From Labedella gwakjiensis (lineage in GTDB: Bacteria > Actinomycetota > Actinomycetes > Actinomycetales > Microbacteriaceae), in contig NZ_PYAU01000001.1 in assembly GCF_003014675.1 (NCBI RefSeq), positions 2,542,001-2,606,000 on the forward strand: a DNA stretch of 64,000 bases. Direction: 5' to 3'. The notes beneath the pieces are model-generated. The model was not told the origin of the DNA. It made no database searches and saw only the letters and a program-made list of their open reading frames with translations. A program made the position numbers and the translations under genes. Shown one piece after another: positions 26,926 through 35,900 of this stretch (its first letter is position 1; every line of letters begins with the position of its first letter).

Positions 26926-28256
26926 GCGGCTCCGTCTACGCGATCGATGACGGGATCGGTTTTCGTCTTGACGGCGAGGGCGACGAGGAGCACCCAGCCG
27001 GACTCGACCAGGATGCGGCTCTCCATGAGCGATTGCACGACGAGGACGACGGCGACGAGGAGGGGGAGCATGGACGCGACGGAGTAGGGGCGGTCGTCGA
27101 TGAGCCCCACCCGAGGTCGATCGACGGCGAGGAACCACGACCTCCACAGGACGGACACGACGAGGCCGGCGAAGAGCACGACCCCGACGACGCCGAGCTG
27201 CATCCACACGTCGAGCCAGGCGTTGTGCGCCTGGAGCTGTTCGACGCCGTTGCGGATGACGGGCTCGTCGAAGGGGACGGCGCCGGGCAGCCACGGGCTC
27301 GAGTACCCCCATCCGAACCAGGGCCGACGAGCGGCCATCTCGGAGACGTCTGCCCAGATGTCGAGGCGGCCGGTGAGGTCCGAACTCTTCCCGAAGAGCG
27401 CGAGGGCTGTGTCGCGGAAGAACACGGCGACGACCACTATCGCGATGCCGACGACGGCGCCGGCCCCGTACACGCCGAGTCGGCCGGCCGGTCCGGCGCG
27501 GCGGGCGAGAAGGACAGCGCACAGGACGACGACGCATGCCGCGGCCGCGATCACCATGGTGCTCGAGCGCGTCAGTCCGAACGTGACCGCAGCGAGGGCC
27601 AGCCAGATGGAGCCCGATCGACGTGAGACGCTCCGCTCGGCAAGTTCTACGGCGAAGACGACGATCCCGAGGAGGGCGATGATCGCCAGCAGATTTGCGT
27701 TCCCGACCCACCCCTGGATGCGGTCGCCCTCGAGCAGGACGTTCCGCGACCACAGGTTGAGGAGGGCGGTGTCCTCCCCGACGGGGTCCCACCAGCGGGG
27801 GACGGGGTGGCGGACGATGAGCGCCACCACGAGTTCGAACGCGAGCGAGAGACCGATGATGAACCGCAGCGACCGGCCGAGCGCGCGCACGACCGCCGGC
27901 CAGTCGAGGGCGAGGGCGAGGGTGCAGCCCACGATCGTCGTGAGCAGCGTGCCCACGAGGGTAGCCGCGGTGGCTCCGATGTACGCGGACCACGACAGCG
28001 AGAGGAGGGCGAGGCCCAGGAAGGCGACGAGTGTCTTCGGGGTCGTGGTCCACCGCAACCGCGGCCGGGCGCGGACGAGGACGACCCCGCACGCGGCCCC
28101 GACGAGGATGACGAGGACGATGTACGCGGGCCATCCCAGGAGATTGCGCCACCCGTCGCCACCGAAGGCGACGACGAGACCGAGCGTCGCGACCGACGAG
28201 GTGACGGCGGCGTGGCTGCTCTGCTCGCGCGGGGGCGAGACGGTCTGCGCGCTCAT
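26922..28256 (-). CDS. O-antigen ligase/polymerase-like membrane protein (Wzy/WaaL family) 2
   Basis: This 444-residue polytopic protein is a paralogue of the next gene downstream (25654-26925). The family loop is present as RPWFGWGYSSPWLPG followed by LQAHNAWLDVWMQLGVVG. TRSSTMVIAAAACVVVL and GRLDIWADV are also family features. Two homologues in direct overlap suggest either distinct steps or two polymers. The ATG at 28256 has TACCCT seven bases upstream, without a ribosome site, so the pair may be read from a leaderless message. Confidence 0.82.
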   Translation of the reverse strand: MSAQTVSPPREQSSHAAVTSSVATLGLVVAFGGDGWRNLLGWPAYIVLVILVGAACGVVLVRARPRLRWTTTPKTLVAFLGLALLSLSWSAYIGATAATLVGTLLTTIVGCTLALALDWPAVVRALGRSLRFIIGLSLAFELVVALIVRHPVPRWWDPVGEDTALLNLWSRNVLLEGDRIQGWVGNANLLAIIALLGIVVFAVELAERSVSRRSGSIWLALAAVTFGLTRSSTMVIAAAACVVVLCAVLLARRAGPAGRLGVYGAGAVVGIAIVVVAVFFRDTALALFGKSSDLTGRLDIWADVSEMAARRPWFGWGYSSPWLPGAVPFDEPVIRNGVEQLQAHNAWLDVWMQLGVVGVVLFAGLVVSVLWRSWFLAVDRPRVGLIDDRPYSVASMLPLLVAVVLVVQSLMESRILVESGWVLLVALAVKTKTDPVIDRVDGAA

Positions 28257-28263
28257 GGGGTCA

Positions 28264-28269
28264 AGGGTA
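28264..28269 (-). promoter_or_regulatory. -10 box TACCCT of the Wzy/WaaL-like pair (leaderless type)
   Basis: On the minus strand TACCCT lies seven bases before the ATG of the 444-residue gene. The gap (TTGACCCC on that strand) has no ribosome site. Confidence 0.4.
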
Positions 28270-28314
28270 ACGCGGGCCGCTCGCCCGCCGCCGCCGGGAT
28301 GCTGCTCGAGCGCC

Positions 28315-29493
28315 TCAGACGAAGGCCGCCGACCCCGTGATCGCCCGGCCGACGATGAGCGCGTTCATCTCGCGGGTGCCCTCGTAGGAATAGAGGGCCT
28401 CGGCGTCGGCGAAGAAGCGAGCGGCGCCGTAGTCGAGCACGATGCCGTTCCCGCCCATCGCCTCTCGAGCCCAGGCCACCGTCTCCCTCATGCGGGCCGT
28501 GCAGTACGCCTTCGCGAGCGACGAATGCTCGTCGCGCTGGGTTCCTTCGTCGTGCATCTGGGAGACGCGCACGCACATCGCCATCGACGCGGTGATGTTG
28601 CCGAGGCACTTCGACAGCAGGTCCTGGATGAGCTGGTGAGACGCGATCGGCTTGCCGAACTGGACCCGCTCCTTCGCGTAGGCGAGAGCCGCCTCGTATG
28701 CGCCGATGGAGACGCCGACACTCGACCAGGCGACGCCCGTGCGCGTGAGCCGCAGCACCTTCGCCGTGTCGCGGAACGAATTTGCGTTCTGGAGTCGGTG
28801 GGACTCGGGCACGACGACGCCGTCGAGGACGATGTCGGCGTTCTGGACGGCACGCAGGCTGATCTTCCGCTGGATGGGCGTCGCCGAGTACCCGGGAGTG
28901 CTCGTCGGGACGATGAATCCCTTGACCTGGGAGTCCTCGACGTCCTTCGCCCAGATGATCGTGATGTCGGAGAAGGTGGCGTTGCCGATCCAGCGCTTCG
29001 CGCCGTCGAGCACCCAGGAGTCGCCGTCGCGTCGCGCCGTCGTCCGGAGACCCTGAGCGCTGTCGCTCCCCGAGAGTGGCTCGGTGAGCCCGAAGGCGCC
29101 GATGATCTCTCCGCTCGCGAGCCGTGGCAGCCACTCCGCCCGCTGCTCCTCGGAGCCGCAGACCGCGATCGACCCCATCGTGAGGCCCTCCTGCACGCCG
29201 ACGAAGGTCGACACCGAGGCGTCCACGCGTGAGAGCTCCATCGAGGCGAGACCCCGGAACACGGCGGAGTTCTCGAACGGCGTCGTCTCGGCCCAGGCGA
29301 ATCGGCCGACGTCGGTCGCCATGAGCGGCTCGACGATCTGGTGGGGGAACTCACCGCGCTCCCAGTAGTCGTCGGCGATCGGCCGGACGTGCTCCTCGAG
29401 GAAGGCGCGGATCTCGGTGATCGACTCCTTCTCCCTGTCGGACAGGAGGGTCTCGAATCCGAGGAAGTCGCTCGCGAGGGGCTCGAATGACAT
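28315..29493 (-). CDS. Acyl-CoA dehydrogenase, glutaryl-CoA dehydrogenase-like
   Basis: This 392-residue flavoenzyme has the full acyl-CoA dehydrogenase fold. FGLTEPLSGSDSA is the FAD/substrate segment, KRWIGNATFSDI the beta domain, and YEGTREMNALIVGRAITG near the C-terminus holds the catalytic glutamate in the form typical of glutaryl-CoA dehydrogenases. REAMGGNGI precedes it. Likely role is lysine/tryptophan-type glutaryl-CoA breakdown, but close acyl-CoA dehydrogenases look alike. The ATG at 29493 was chosen from the family N-terminus; the frame is open further up. It stands alone between surface genes and manA, divergent from manA. Confidence 0.9.
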   Translation of the reverse strand: MSFEPLASDFLGFETLLSDREKESITEIRAFLEEHVRPIADDYWERGEFPHQIVEPLMATDVGRFAWAETTPFENSAVFRGLASMELSRVDASVSTFVGVQEGLTMGSIAVCGSEEQRAEWLPRLASGEIIGAFGLTEPLSGSDSAQGLRTTARRDGDSWVLDGAKRWIGNATFSDITIIWAKDVEDSQVKGFIVPTSTPGYSATPIQRKISLRAVQNADIVLDGVVVPESHRLQNANSFRDTAKVLRLTRTGVAWSSVGVSIGAYEAALAYAKERVQFGKPIASHQLIQDLLSKCLGNITASMAMCVRVSQMHDEGTQRDEHSSLAKAYCTARMRETVAWAREAMGGNGIVLDYGAARFFADAEALYSYEGTREMNALIVGRAITGSAAFV

Positions 29494-29659
29494 GGCGCTG
29501 GTCTCCGTACTGCGATCGTCGTGTCGACGGCGGAGCGCCGTCGCCGCGTCGAGCCTACGACCGCTCCCTGAGCAGACGGAACGCTTGGTAGATTCGCACC
29601 AGCCGGGTGGGTCTCCGCCTCGGTCGTCTTTGTAGATCGCCCCCAGAGAAGAGCGTCGG

Positions 29660-30865
29660 ATGTTCCTGCCTATCGACAACGTGCCCCGCGACTACGCCTG
29701 GGGGTCGCGGAGCGACATCGCGGAACTGCGAGGCGTGGAACCCTCCGGCGCGCCCGAGGCGGAGTTGTGGCTCGGCGCGCATCCCGGCTCGCCCGCGCGG
29801 ATCCTCGACCCCGCGGCGGCGGGCGGCGCTCGCGATCTCGCCGAGTGGATCGACTCGAACCCGGCCGACGCGGGTCTCGCCGGCCCGCGTCTCCCGTTCC
29901 TGCTCAAGCTCCTCGCGGCCGCCGAGCCGCTGTCGCTCCAGGCGCACCCGTCGCTCGAGCAGGCGGGTGCGGGCTTCGCGCGGGAGAACGCCGAGGGCGT
30001 GCCGCTCGAGGCGGCTCACCGGAACTACAAGGATGCGTTCCACAAGCCCGAGCTCGTCGTGGCCCTGAGTGAGGAGTACTCGGCCCTGTGCGGATTCCGT
30101 GCGGTCGGCGAGACGCGCGCGCTGCTCTCCTCCGTCGACGACGGGAGTGCACCGCTCGCGGCGCTCGCCGCGTCCCTCGGAGACGCGACCAGCCCTGACG
30201 CCGACGTGCTCCGCACGACCGTCGACGCTCTGCTCCGTGGGCGGCTCGACGGCGTGGTCGAGGCGCTCGTCGACGCCTGCCGCTCGGCTCTCGCGACCGG
30301 CGCGGCGCGGGACGCCGCACCGGTCCTGCGCACGATCACCGAGCTCTCCGACTCCTACCCGGGAGACCCTGGCGTCGCCGTCGCGTTCCTGCTCAACCGG
30401 GTGACCCTGACGAAGGGGGAGGCGCTGTGGCTGCCGGCCGGCAACATCCACGCGTATCTCCACGGGTTCGGCGTCGAGCTCATGGCGTCGAGCGACAACG
30501 TCCTTCGAGGAGGGCTCACCCCGAAGCACGTCGACGTAGACGAGCTCCTCGACGTGCTCGACTTCGAGCCGCTCCCCGTCCCGATCCTGCGGCCCATCGA
30601 CGGGGGAGCGGGTGTGGAGGTCTTCCGTCCCGACGTACCCGACTTCGAACTGCTCCGCGTCGACCCGTCGGCGGCGTCCTCGACTCCCATCGTCCTGCCC
30701 GGGCCGGCGATCGCGATCGTCACGTCGGGTGCAGCGACCCTCGAGGCCTCGACGCGCATCGACCTGGCGACGGGCGACGCGACGTACATCGTCCCCGAGG
30801 GCCAGCCGATCCGGGTCTCCGGATCCGGCGAGCTGTTCATCGCGACGACTTACCTCGACCGCTGA
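29660..30865 (+). CDS. manA: Mannose-6-phosphate isomerase, class I
   Basis: This 401-residue zinc enzyme interconverts fructose 6-phosphate and mannose 6-phosphate and feeds GDP-mannose synthesis together with the phosphomannomutase at 38348-39778. Motifs are NVPRDYAWGS, PEAELWLGAHPGSPA, LSLQAHPS (metal-binding Q and H), DAFHKPELVVAL and LPAGNIHAYLHGFGVELMASSDNVLRGGLTPKH. The length is usual. In mycobacteria manA lies in the whiB2-ahcY block; here it is on the other side of whiB2. Possible -10 boxes TAGATT and TAGATC lie about 70 and 30 bases upstream. Confidence 0.95.
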   Translation: MFLPIDNVPRDYAWGSRSDIAELRGVEPSGAPEAELWLGAHPGSPARILDPAAAGGARDLAEWIDSNPADAGLAGPRLPFLLKLLAAAEPLSLQAHPSLEQAGAGFARENAEGVPLEAAHRNYKDAFHKPELVVALSEEYSALCGFRAVGETRALLSSVDDGSAPLAALAASLGDATSPDADVLRTTVDALLRGRLDGVVEALVDACRSALATGAARDAAPVLRTITELSDSYPGDPGVAVAFLLNRVTLTKGEALWLPAGNIHAYLHGFGVELMASSDNVLRGGLTPKHVDVDELLDVLDFEPLPVPILRPIDGGAGVEVFRPDVPDFELLRVDPSAASSTPIVLPGPAIAIVTSGAATLEASTRIDLATGDATYIVPEGQPIRVSGSGELFIATTYLDR

Positions 30866-30883
30866 CTCCCGCCCGGCCGGGGT

Positions 30884-31858
30884 TCAGACGGTGAGCAGCG
30901 AGTCGTCGTCGACGCAGGAGAATGCGCGCCTGTAGGCATTCGGGGTCGTCTTGAGGGTACGCACGAAGTGGTGCCGCATCACGGAAGCGCTGCCGAACCC
31001 GCTCTCCTCGGCGATCCGCTCGAGGCCGAGGTCGGTCTGCTCGAGCAGGTGTTGAGCCCGGATGAGTCGCTGACGTGTGAGCCATGCCGCCGGTGTCGCG
31101 CCGAGCTCGGCGCGGAACCGGCGAGCGAAGGTCCGCTCGGACATGAGGGCGCGGCGCGCGAGGACGGAGACCGGCTGGTCCTCCGCGAGATTCTCGACCA
31201 TCCACGAGGTCACCGCGGCGAGGGACGAGACGCGCTCGTGCTCCGGCGGAGCCTGAATGAACTGCGCTTGACCGCCGTCCCGTTGCGGCGGAACGACCAT
31301 GCGGCGCGCGATGACGTTCGCGGCGGCAGCCCCGAGTTCCGTCCGGACGAGGTGGAGACAGGCGTCGATGCCGGCGGCGGTCCCCGCGCCCGTGATGACG
31401 CGGTCGTCCTCGACGAAGAGCACGTCGGGGTCGACGTCGGTTCCAGGGAACGCGCGGGCGAGAGACTCGGCGTGCATCCAGTGCGTCGTCGAGCGACGCC
31501 CGTCGAGGAGCCCGGCGGCGCCGAGCGCGAACGCCCCGCTGCAGACGCTCAGCACCCATGCGCCGCGCCGCTCCGCAGCCCTGAGGGTCTCGACGATGCG
31601 CGGGTCGATGTCGGTCTGCGCCGACCCGAATGCCGGGACGGCCACGAGGTCGGCGTCCGCCGCGTACTCGAGTCCCTCTGACACGACAAGGCCGAGGTTG
31701 TTCTTCATCGGCACGACGCCGGGGTCCGCCGTGACGACGTGGAAGTCGAAGGTGGGCCCGCCGTGCTCGCTCCGGTCGATGCCGAAGACCTCGGCGAGGA
31801 CCCCGAACTCGAACGGTGCCATGTCGGGGATGGCGATGACGGCGATCGTGCGGAGCAC
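30884..31858 (-). CDS. GlxA-family AraC-type transcription regulator (DJ-1/PfpI + HTH)
   Basis: This 324-residue protein joins an N-terminal DJ-1/PfpI domain (VIAIPDMAPFEFGVLAEVFG, ADLVAVPAF, VLSVCSGAFALGAAGLLDGR, where C sits at the nucleophile-elbow position) to a C-terminal AraC double helix-turn-helix (SVLARRALMSERTFARRF, ERIAEESGFGSASVMRHHF). The DJ-1 domain in this family is thought to bind a ligand. The GTG at 31858 has a good AGGAGG site. Its promoter (TTGCGG 31927-31932, CAGTAT 31904-31909, minus strand, spacer 17) contains a perfect palindrome, which suggests self-repression. Targets are unknown; the divergent 44-residue membrane peptide is an obvious one. Confidence 0.9.
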   Translation of the reverse strand: MLRTIAVIAIPDMAPFEFGVLAEVFGIDRSEHGGPTFDFHVVTADPGVVPMKNNLGLVVSEGLEYAADADLVAVPAFGSAQTDIDPRIVETLRAAERRGAWVLSVCSGAFALGAAGLLDGRRSTTHWMHAESLARAFPGTDVDPDVLFVEDDRVITGAGTAAGIDACLHLVRTELGAAAANVIARRMVVPPQRDGGQAQFIQAPPEHERVSSLAAVTSWMVENLAEDQPVSVLARRALMSERTFARRFRAELGATPAAWLTRQRLIRAQHLLEQTDLGLERIAEESGFGSASVMRHHFVRTLKTTPNAYRRAFSCVDDDSLLTV

Positions 31859-31875
31859 GGGACCTCCTGGGAACG

Positions 31876-31950
31876 CGTGGCAGGATTTGACTGATTTCTG
31901 TCGATACTGCCACTCGTGGCAGGATCCCGCAATTCCTAGATTTACTGCCA
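31876..31950. promoter_or_regulatory. Divergent promoters with four TGGCA/TGCCA half-sites
   Basis: Four half-sites alternate in direction: TGGCA at 31878-31882, TGCCA at 31908-31912, TGGCA at 31917-31921 and TGCCA at 31946-31950. The middle two form the perfect palindrome CTGCCA-CTCG-TGGCAG (31907-31922), which lies between the -35 and -10 of the GlxA-type gene. CGTGGCAGGAT occurs twice, 39 bases apart, and ACTGCCA twice, 38 apart. The plus-strand -10 TAGATT (31937-31942) lies next to the last half-site, which overlaps the ATG of the small gene. Confidence 0.65.
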
Positions 31951-32084
31951 TGACCCTCTTTCTCGTCTTCGCCGCCCTCCTCTTCCTCTCCGGCATCGTC
32001 TGGACCCTCGTCGACGTCGCTCGCGACGGGTACCGTCGCCGCCCGACCCTCGAGCGGGACGGACGCGATCGGCCCGATCGCTGA
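31950..32084 (+). CDS. Small single-pass membrane protein (44 residues)
   Basis: The peptide starts with one membrane helix (LFLVFAALLFLSGIVWTL) and continues as a short, strongly charged cytoplasmic tail rich in R and D. TAGATT lies seven bases before the ATG and no ribosome site is seen, so it would be read from a leaderless message. Codon usage fits the genome. It is divergent from the GlxA-type regulator and shares its operator region. I do not recognise a family. Confidence 0.6.
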   Translation: MTLFLVFAALLFLSGIVWTLVDVARDGYRRRPTLERDGRDRPDR

Positions 32085-32101
32085 TGCCGTTGTGCGAGCG
32101 G

Positions 32102-32487
32102 GTGGCCCTCGATGTGCGTTTGAGTGGGGTGTCGAGGATTCGCGTCGATCGGCGGACGACTTGCCGTATGGCAGTCCTCGATACGCGTTTGAGTAGGGTG
32201 TCGAGGGTTTGCGTCGATATGCATACGACTCGCCGTGTCGTGGCCCTCGATGTGCGTTTGAGTGGGGTGTCGAGGGTTTGCGTCGATATGCATACGACTC
32301 GCCGTGTCGTGGCCCTCGATGTGCGTTTGAGTGGGGTGTCGAGGGTTTGCGTCGATATGCATACGACTCGCCGTGTCGTGGCCCTCGATGTGCGTTTGAG
32401 TGGGGTGTCGAGGGTTTGCGTCGATATGCATACGACTCGCCGTGTCGCAACCCTCGATTGGGGGTCGAGGGTTTACGATCCACGACT
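32102..32487. repeat. Tandem 69-bp repeat array (five units plus a partial)
   Basis: Units start at 32102, 32171, 32240, 32309 and 32378, each 69 bases; a shortened sixth begins at 32447. Units 3-5 are identical, unit 2 differs at a few positions and unit 1 at more. Each unit has two inverted repeats: CCCTCGA...TCGAGGG and the 8-base palindrome TATGCATA (in units 2-5). The sixth folds as AACCCTCGA/TCGAGGGTT with a 7-base loop. 69 is a multiple of three, so open frames run through the array. The 490 bases between the 44-residue gene and whiB2 hold nothing else but the whiB2 promoter. Confidence 0.93.
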
Positions 32488-32515
32488 TGACCCACGGGAA
32501 CTACACGGGTGTAAT
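32487..32515 (+). promoter_or_regulatory. Promoter of the whiB2-like gene (TTGACC / TGTAAT) with TACAC-GG-GTGTA dyad
   Basis: TTGACC (32487-32492) and TGTAAT (32510-32515) are separated by 17 bases, a good sigma-A promoter. The inverted repeat TACAC-GG-GTGTA (32502-32513) overlaps the spacer and the -10 box and could bind a regulator. The leader is about 50 bases and carries a GGGGAG ribosome site before the ATG at 32573. Confidence 0.65.
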
Positions 32516-32572
32516 TAGGGGACGGCGCGTGAAGCGTCGCAAGGCCGAGTGCGACGTAGGTGGGGAGACGGT

Positions 32573-32896
32573 ATGGGCATTCCGAACGAATACTCAGGAG
32601 TCCCGGACAACTGGTTCGTCGACCCCGTCCAGCTCGGAATCCCCGGCGTCCGGCGTGCTGCTCCCGAGGATGACAATCCGCTCGCATGGCAGTCCGATTC
32701 GCTCTGCGCCCAGACCGATCCCGAAGCCTTCTTCCCGGAGAAGGGCGGCTCCACGCGGGACGCCAAGCGGATCTGCGGATCGTGCGAGGTCCGCGGCCAG
32801 TGCCTCGACTACGCCCTCCAGAACGACGAGCGCTTCGGCATCTGGGGCGGTCTGTCCGAGCGGGAACGCCGCAAGCTGAAGAAGCGCGCGGGCTGA
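32573..32896 (+). CDS. whiB2: WhiB-family iron-sulfur regulator, WhiB2/WhmD-like
   Basis: This 107-residue protein carries four cluster-binding cysteines (C45, C68, C71, C77) in the WhiB pattern C-x22-C-x2-C-x5-C, the GIWGG turn (residues 89-93), and a basic DNA-binding end RKLKKRAG. WhiB proteins bind a [4Fe-4S] cluster and usually act with the main sigma factor; WhiB2/WhmD is tied to cell division and septation in mycobacteria. The 40-residue lead before the first cysteine and the neighbours (DUF3499, phosphomannomutase, ahcY) support the WhiB2 assignment. The ATG has a GGGGAG site; an in-frame GTG lies at 32549. Confidence 0.9.
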   Translation: MGIPNEYSGVPDNWFVDPVQLGIPGVRRAAPEDDNPLAWQSDSLCAQTDPEAFFPEKGGSTRDAKRICGSCEVRGQCLDYALQNDERFGIWGGLSERERRKLKKRAG

Positions 32897-32966
32897 GGCT
32901 CCGTCGGGGCGGTCGACGAATTCGACCACGCCCGCCGATGACACCGGGGCTCGCTGCCGCCCGGCT

Positions 32967-32972
32967 TAGGCT
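32967..32972 (+). promoter_or_regulatory. -10 box TAGGCT of the large GT2 gene
   Basis: TAGGCT lies nine bases before the ATG at 32982. No ribosome site is seen between them. It is the same hexamer as before ugd. Confidence 0.45.
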
Positions 32973-32981
32973 GATCGCGCT

Positions 32982-35900
32982 ATGGAGACCCGCGTAACCG
33001 TCCTCGTCGTGGCGCACTCGAGCGCTGACCGTCTGCGCCGCACCCTCGCTGCGGTCGAGGCACAGACCCGAACGCCGGATCGTGTGATCGGCGTCGCGGT
33101 CGACGCCAAGGACGAGATCCTGCGTGCCTTCGACGACGGACGGGTCGACCAGGTCGTCACGACGACTGAGAACCTCTCCTTCGGGCGGGCCATCGCCGCA
33201 GGGCTCCGTGTAGTCGACGAGCCGGTCGGCGACGACGAGTACCTGTGGTTCCTCGCGCAGGACACGGCCCCGGAGCCGACGGCTCTCGCCGAGCTCCTCG
33301 CCGGTGTCGAGGTGGCCCCGTCCGTGGCCGTCGCCGGCCCGAAGGTCGTCGACGCCGACGATCCCCGGCGCATCCGCTCGCTCGGTGAGACGATGACGAC
33401 GCTCGGCCGGACGGTGGAACTCGTCACGGACGAACTCGACCAGGGCCAGCACGACGGGGAGACGGACGTGCTGGCCGTCTCTCCGATCGGCATGCTCGTG
33501 CGTGCGAAGGTCTTCGAGGACCTCGGCGGCTTCGACGCGGCTCTCGGGCCGGTCGACGACGGCCTCGACTTCGGGGTCCGCGTGCGATTGGCGGGAAGCC
33601 GCGTGACGCTCGTACCCGAGGCCGTCGTGGGCTCCGCCGGTGACGGCGTAGCCGGCGCGCCGCGCGGCCGGCGGTGGGGCACGACGCAGCGGCGGGCGCG
33701 ACTCGCGCGTTCGGCGGAACTCCACCGACGACTCGTGTACGCGCCGGCGGCCCTGCTCCCGCTCCACTGGCTCTCGATCCTGCCGCTCGCCGTCCTCCGG
33801 TCGATCGCGCTCCTCGTGCTCAAACGCCCCGGGCTCGTTGGCTCGGAGTTCCGCGCCGCGTTCAAGGCGGCGTTCGCCGACACGCGCGTCTTCGCGGCCC
33901 GCTCGAACCTCTCCCGCTCGCGGAGGGTCGGATGGTCGACGATCTCCGGGCTGCGGATGCCGTGGCGGGAGCTGCGTCGCCGTCGGGAGCTCGAGCGTGA
34001 GGTCGAGGGCGACGACCAGGCTTTCGTCGAGCGGACGGATCTGCGGTTCTTCGGCGGAGGGGGCGCGTGGCTCGTGCTCGGGTCCGCCGTCGTCGGCCTC
34101 GTCCTCCTCCTCCCGCTCGTCCCGGCGACGGTCCTCGACGGCGGGGGTCTCCTGCCGATGTCGCGGTCCGTCTCCGAGCTCTGGGCGAACGTGGGCTGGG
34201 GCTGGCGAGACGTCGGGACGGGCTTCGTCGGCGCGTCCGACCCCTTCACCGTCGTGGTCGCGGTTCTCGGCACGCTGACGTTCTGGGATCCGTCGTTCTC
34301 TCTCGTCCTGCTCTGGCTCCTCGCGTTCCCCCTCGCCACTCTCGGAGGCTGGCTCGCGGCCACACGACTCACGGAGCGCAGCGGGTTCCGCCTCGTCGGA
34401 GCCGTGCTCTGGACCTTGTCCCCGACGTTCCTCGCGGCACTCGCCGACGGTCGGCCCGCCGCCGTCATCGTCCACCTGGTGCTGCCGTGGTTGTTCCTCG
34501 CCGGAACGTCCGCCGCGCGATCCTGGGCGTCGGCTGCCGCGTCGTCGATCCTCCTGGCTGTCGTCGCGGCATGTTCGCCCGTGCTCGCGGTGCCGCTCGC
34601 GATCCTCTGGCTGTTCGCGCTCGTCTCGGCCGGCCGCGGCGTGCTGCGTGTGCTCCTCGTCCCGGTGCCGACCCTCGTGCTCTTCGCGCCGCTCATCTGG
34701 CAGCAGGGGGTCGTCTCGTCGAGGTGGACGGCGCTGCTCGCCGATCCGGGAGCCGGTGTCGCGACGTCGGCCGTCGGGCCGGCCTCGATCCTCTCCGGCT
34801 TCCCCATCGACCGCGATTCGACGTGGTCCGCTCTCGCGACGGCCTGGGGTGTGTCGGGCAACGTGCTCGCCGTCGTCCTGCCCGTCCTCCTCGTGCCGAT
34901 GGCCCTGCTCGCCCTCGCCGGTCTGTTCGTGCGCGGGCAGCGGCGCACCCTCGTCCTCCTCGCCGTCGCCCTGCTCGGGGCCGGAACGGCTGTGGCCGCC
35001 GGCAGCCTGACCATCGCGACGCTCGACGGCGTGCCGATCTCGGTCTGGCAGGGGAGTGCGTTGAGCCTCTACTGGTTGGGGCTCTCGGGGGCGGCGCTCT
35101 CCGGTCTGGACGGGTTGGGTCGCCGCGGCGTCGTGCCAGCCCTGGTGGCCGTCGTCGGCCTCGCGGTCATGGTCGCACCCCTCGCCGCCGCGAAGCCGTT
35201 CGACACGTCGGTCGTGGTCGCCGGGTCCGGCCGGACCCTACCGGCGTACGTCGACGCGGCCGCGACCGAGGACCCGGACATCGCGACTCTCCGCATCACC
35301 CCGCTCGCGGACGGATCGATCGCCGTCCGATACCTGGCGGGCCGCGGCGACCTCCTCGACGACCAGTCGACGGTGAGCCGCACATCCGATCCCACGGCGC
35401 AGACCGATGCGCGCGTCGCCGAGCTCGCCGGGAACCTCGTGTCCCGCAGTGGGCTCGACGCGGCGCCGGAGCTCGCCGCCCTCGGCATCGACTTCGTGCT
35501 CCTGTCGACGGAGCCGTTCGAGGTCGCGGAGCTCGCGGACGAGGCCGGCAGCGGCGAACCGGACACCGACGCTCGTCGCGGGCCGGACGAACTGGCAGCC
35601 GATGCGGCCGCCGCGCTCACCGCCAATCCCGCGGTCGAGTACGTCGGGCCGACCGACGCCGGCGAGCTGTGGCGGAACGTCGCGGACGTCGAACGCCCGC
35701 AGCGCGAGGGCGTCGATCCGTTGTGGTCCACCATCGTTCCCGTCTCGTGGATCGTGGTGTTCCTGATCGCGCTCCTCATCGCGGTGCCGACGGCGGCCTC
35801 GCGTGAGGCCGCGCGACGTCGTTCTCGCACGGTGGGGATCCGACCGGCCTCCAGGAGGCGTGCGGCACCGGACGAGGACGATGCGGCCGCCATCGAGACC

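Noticed and set aside
25654-28152. One 832-residue protein made of both Wzy/WaaL-like regions
   Set aside because: The upper part of that frame is a shadow of the 444-residue gene; the real genes overlap by GTGA at 26922-26925 in different frames.
31859-32431. In-frame N-terminal extension of the GlxA-type regulator with 23-residue repeats coded by the 69-bp array
   Set aside because: The regulator has an AGGAGG ribosome site and family-like N-terminus at 31858, and its likely promoter lies inside the supposed extension.
32102-32487. CRISPR-like array
   Set aside because: The whole 69-bp unit repeats with no unique spacers, and no cas gene is present.
30837-34475. Very long antisense reading frame (over 1200 codons) spanning the GlxA-type gene, repeats, whiB2 and the large GT2 gene
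   Set aside because: It runs through well-recognised genes on other frames, is Arg/Pro/Ala-rich without any domain, and is the expected effect of 70% GC and of repeats whose length is a multiple of three.
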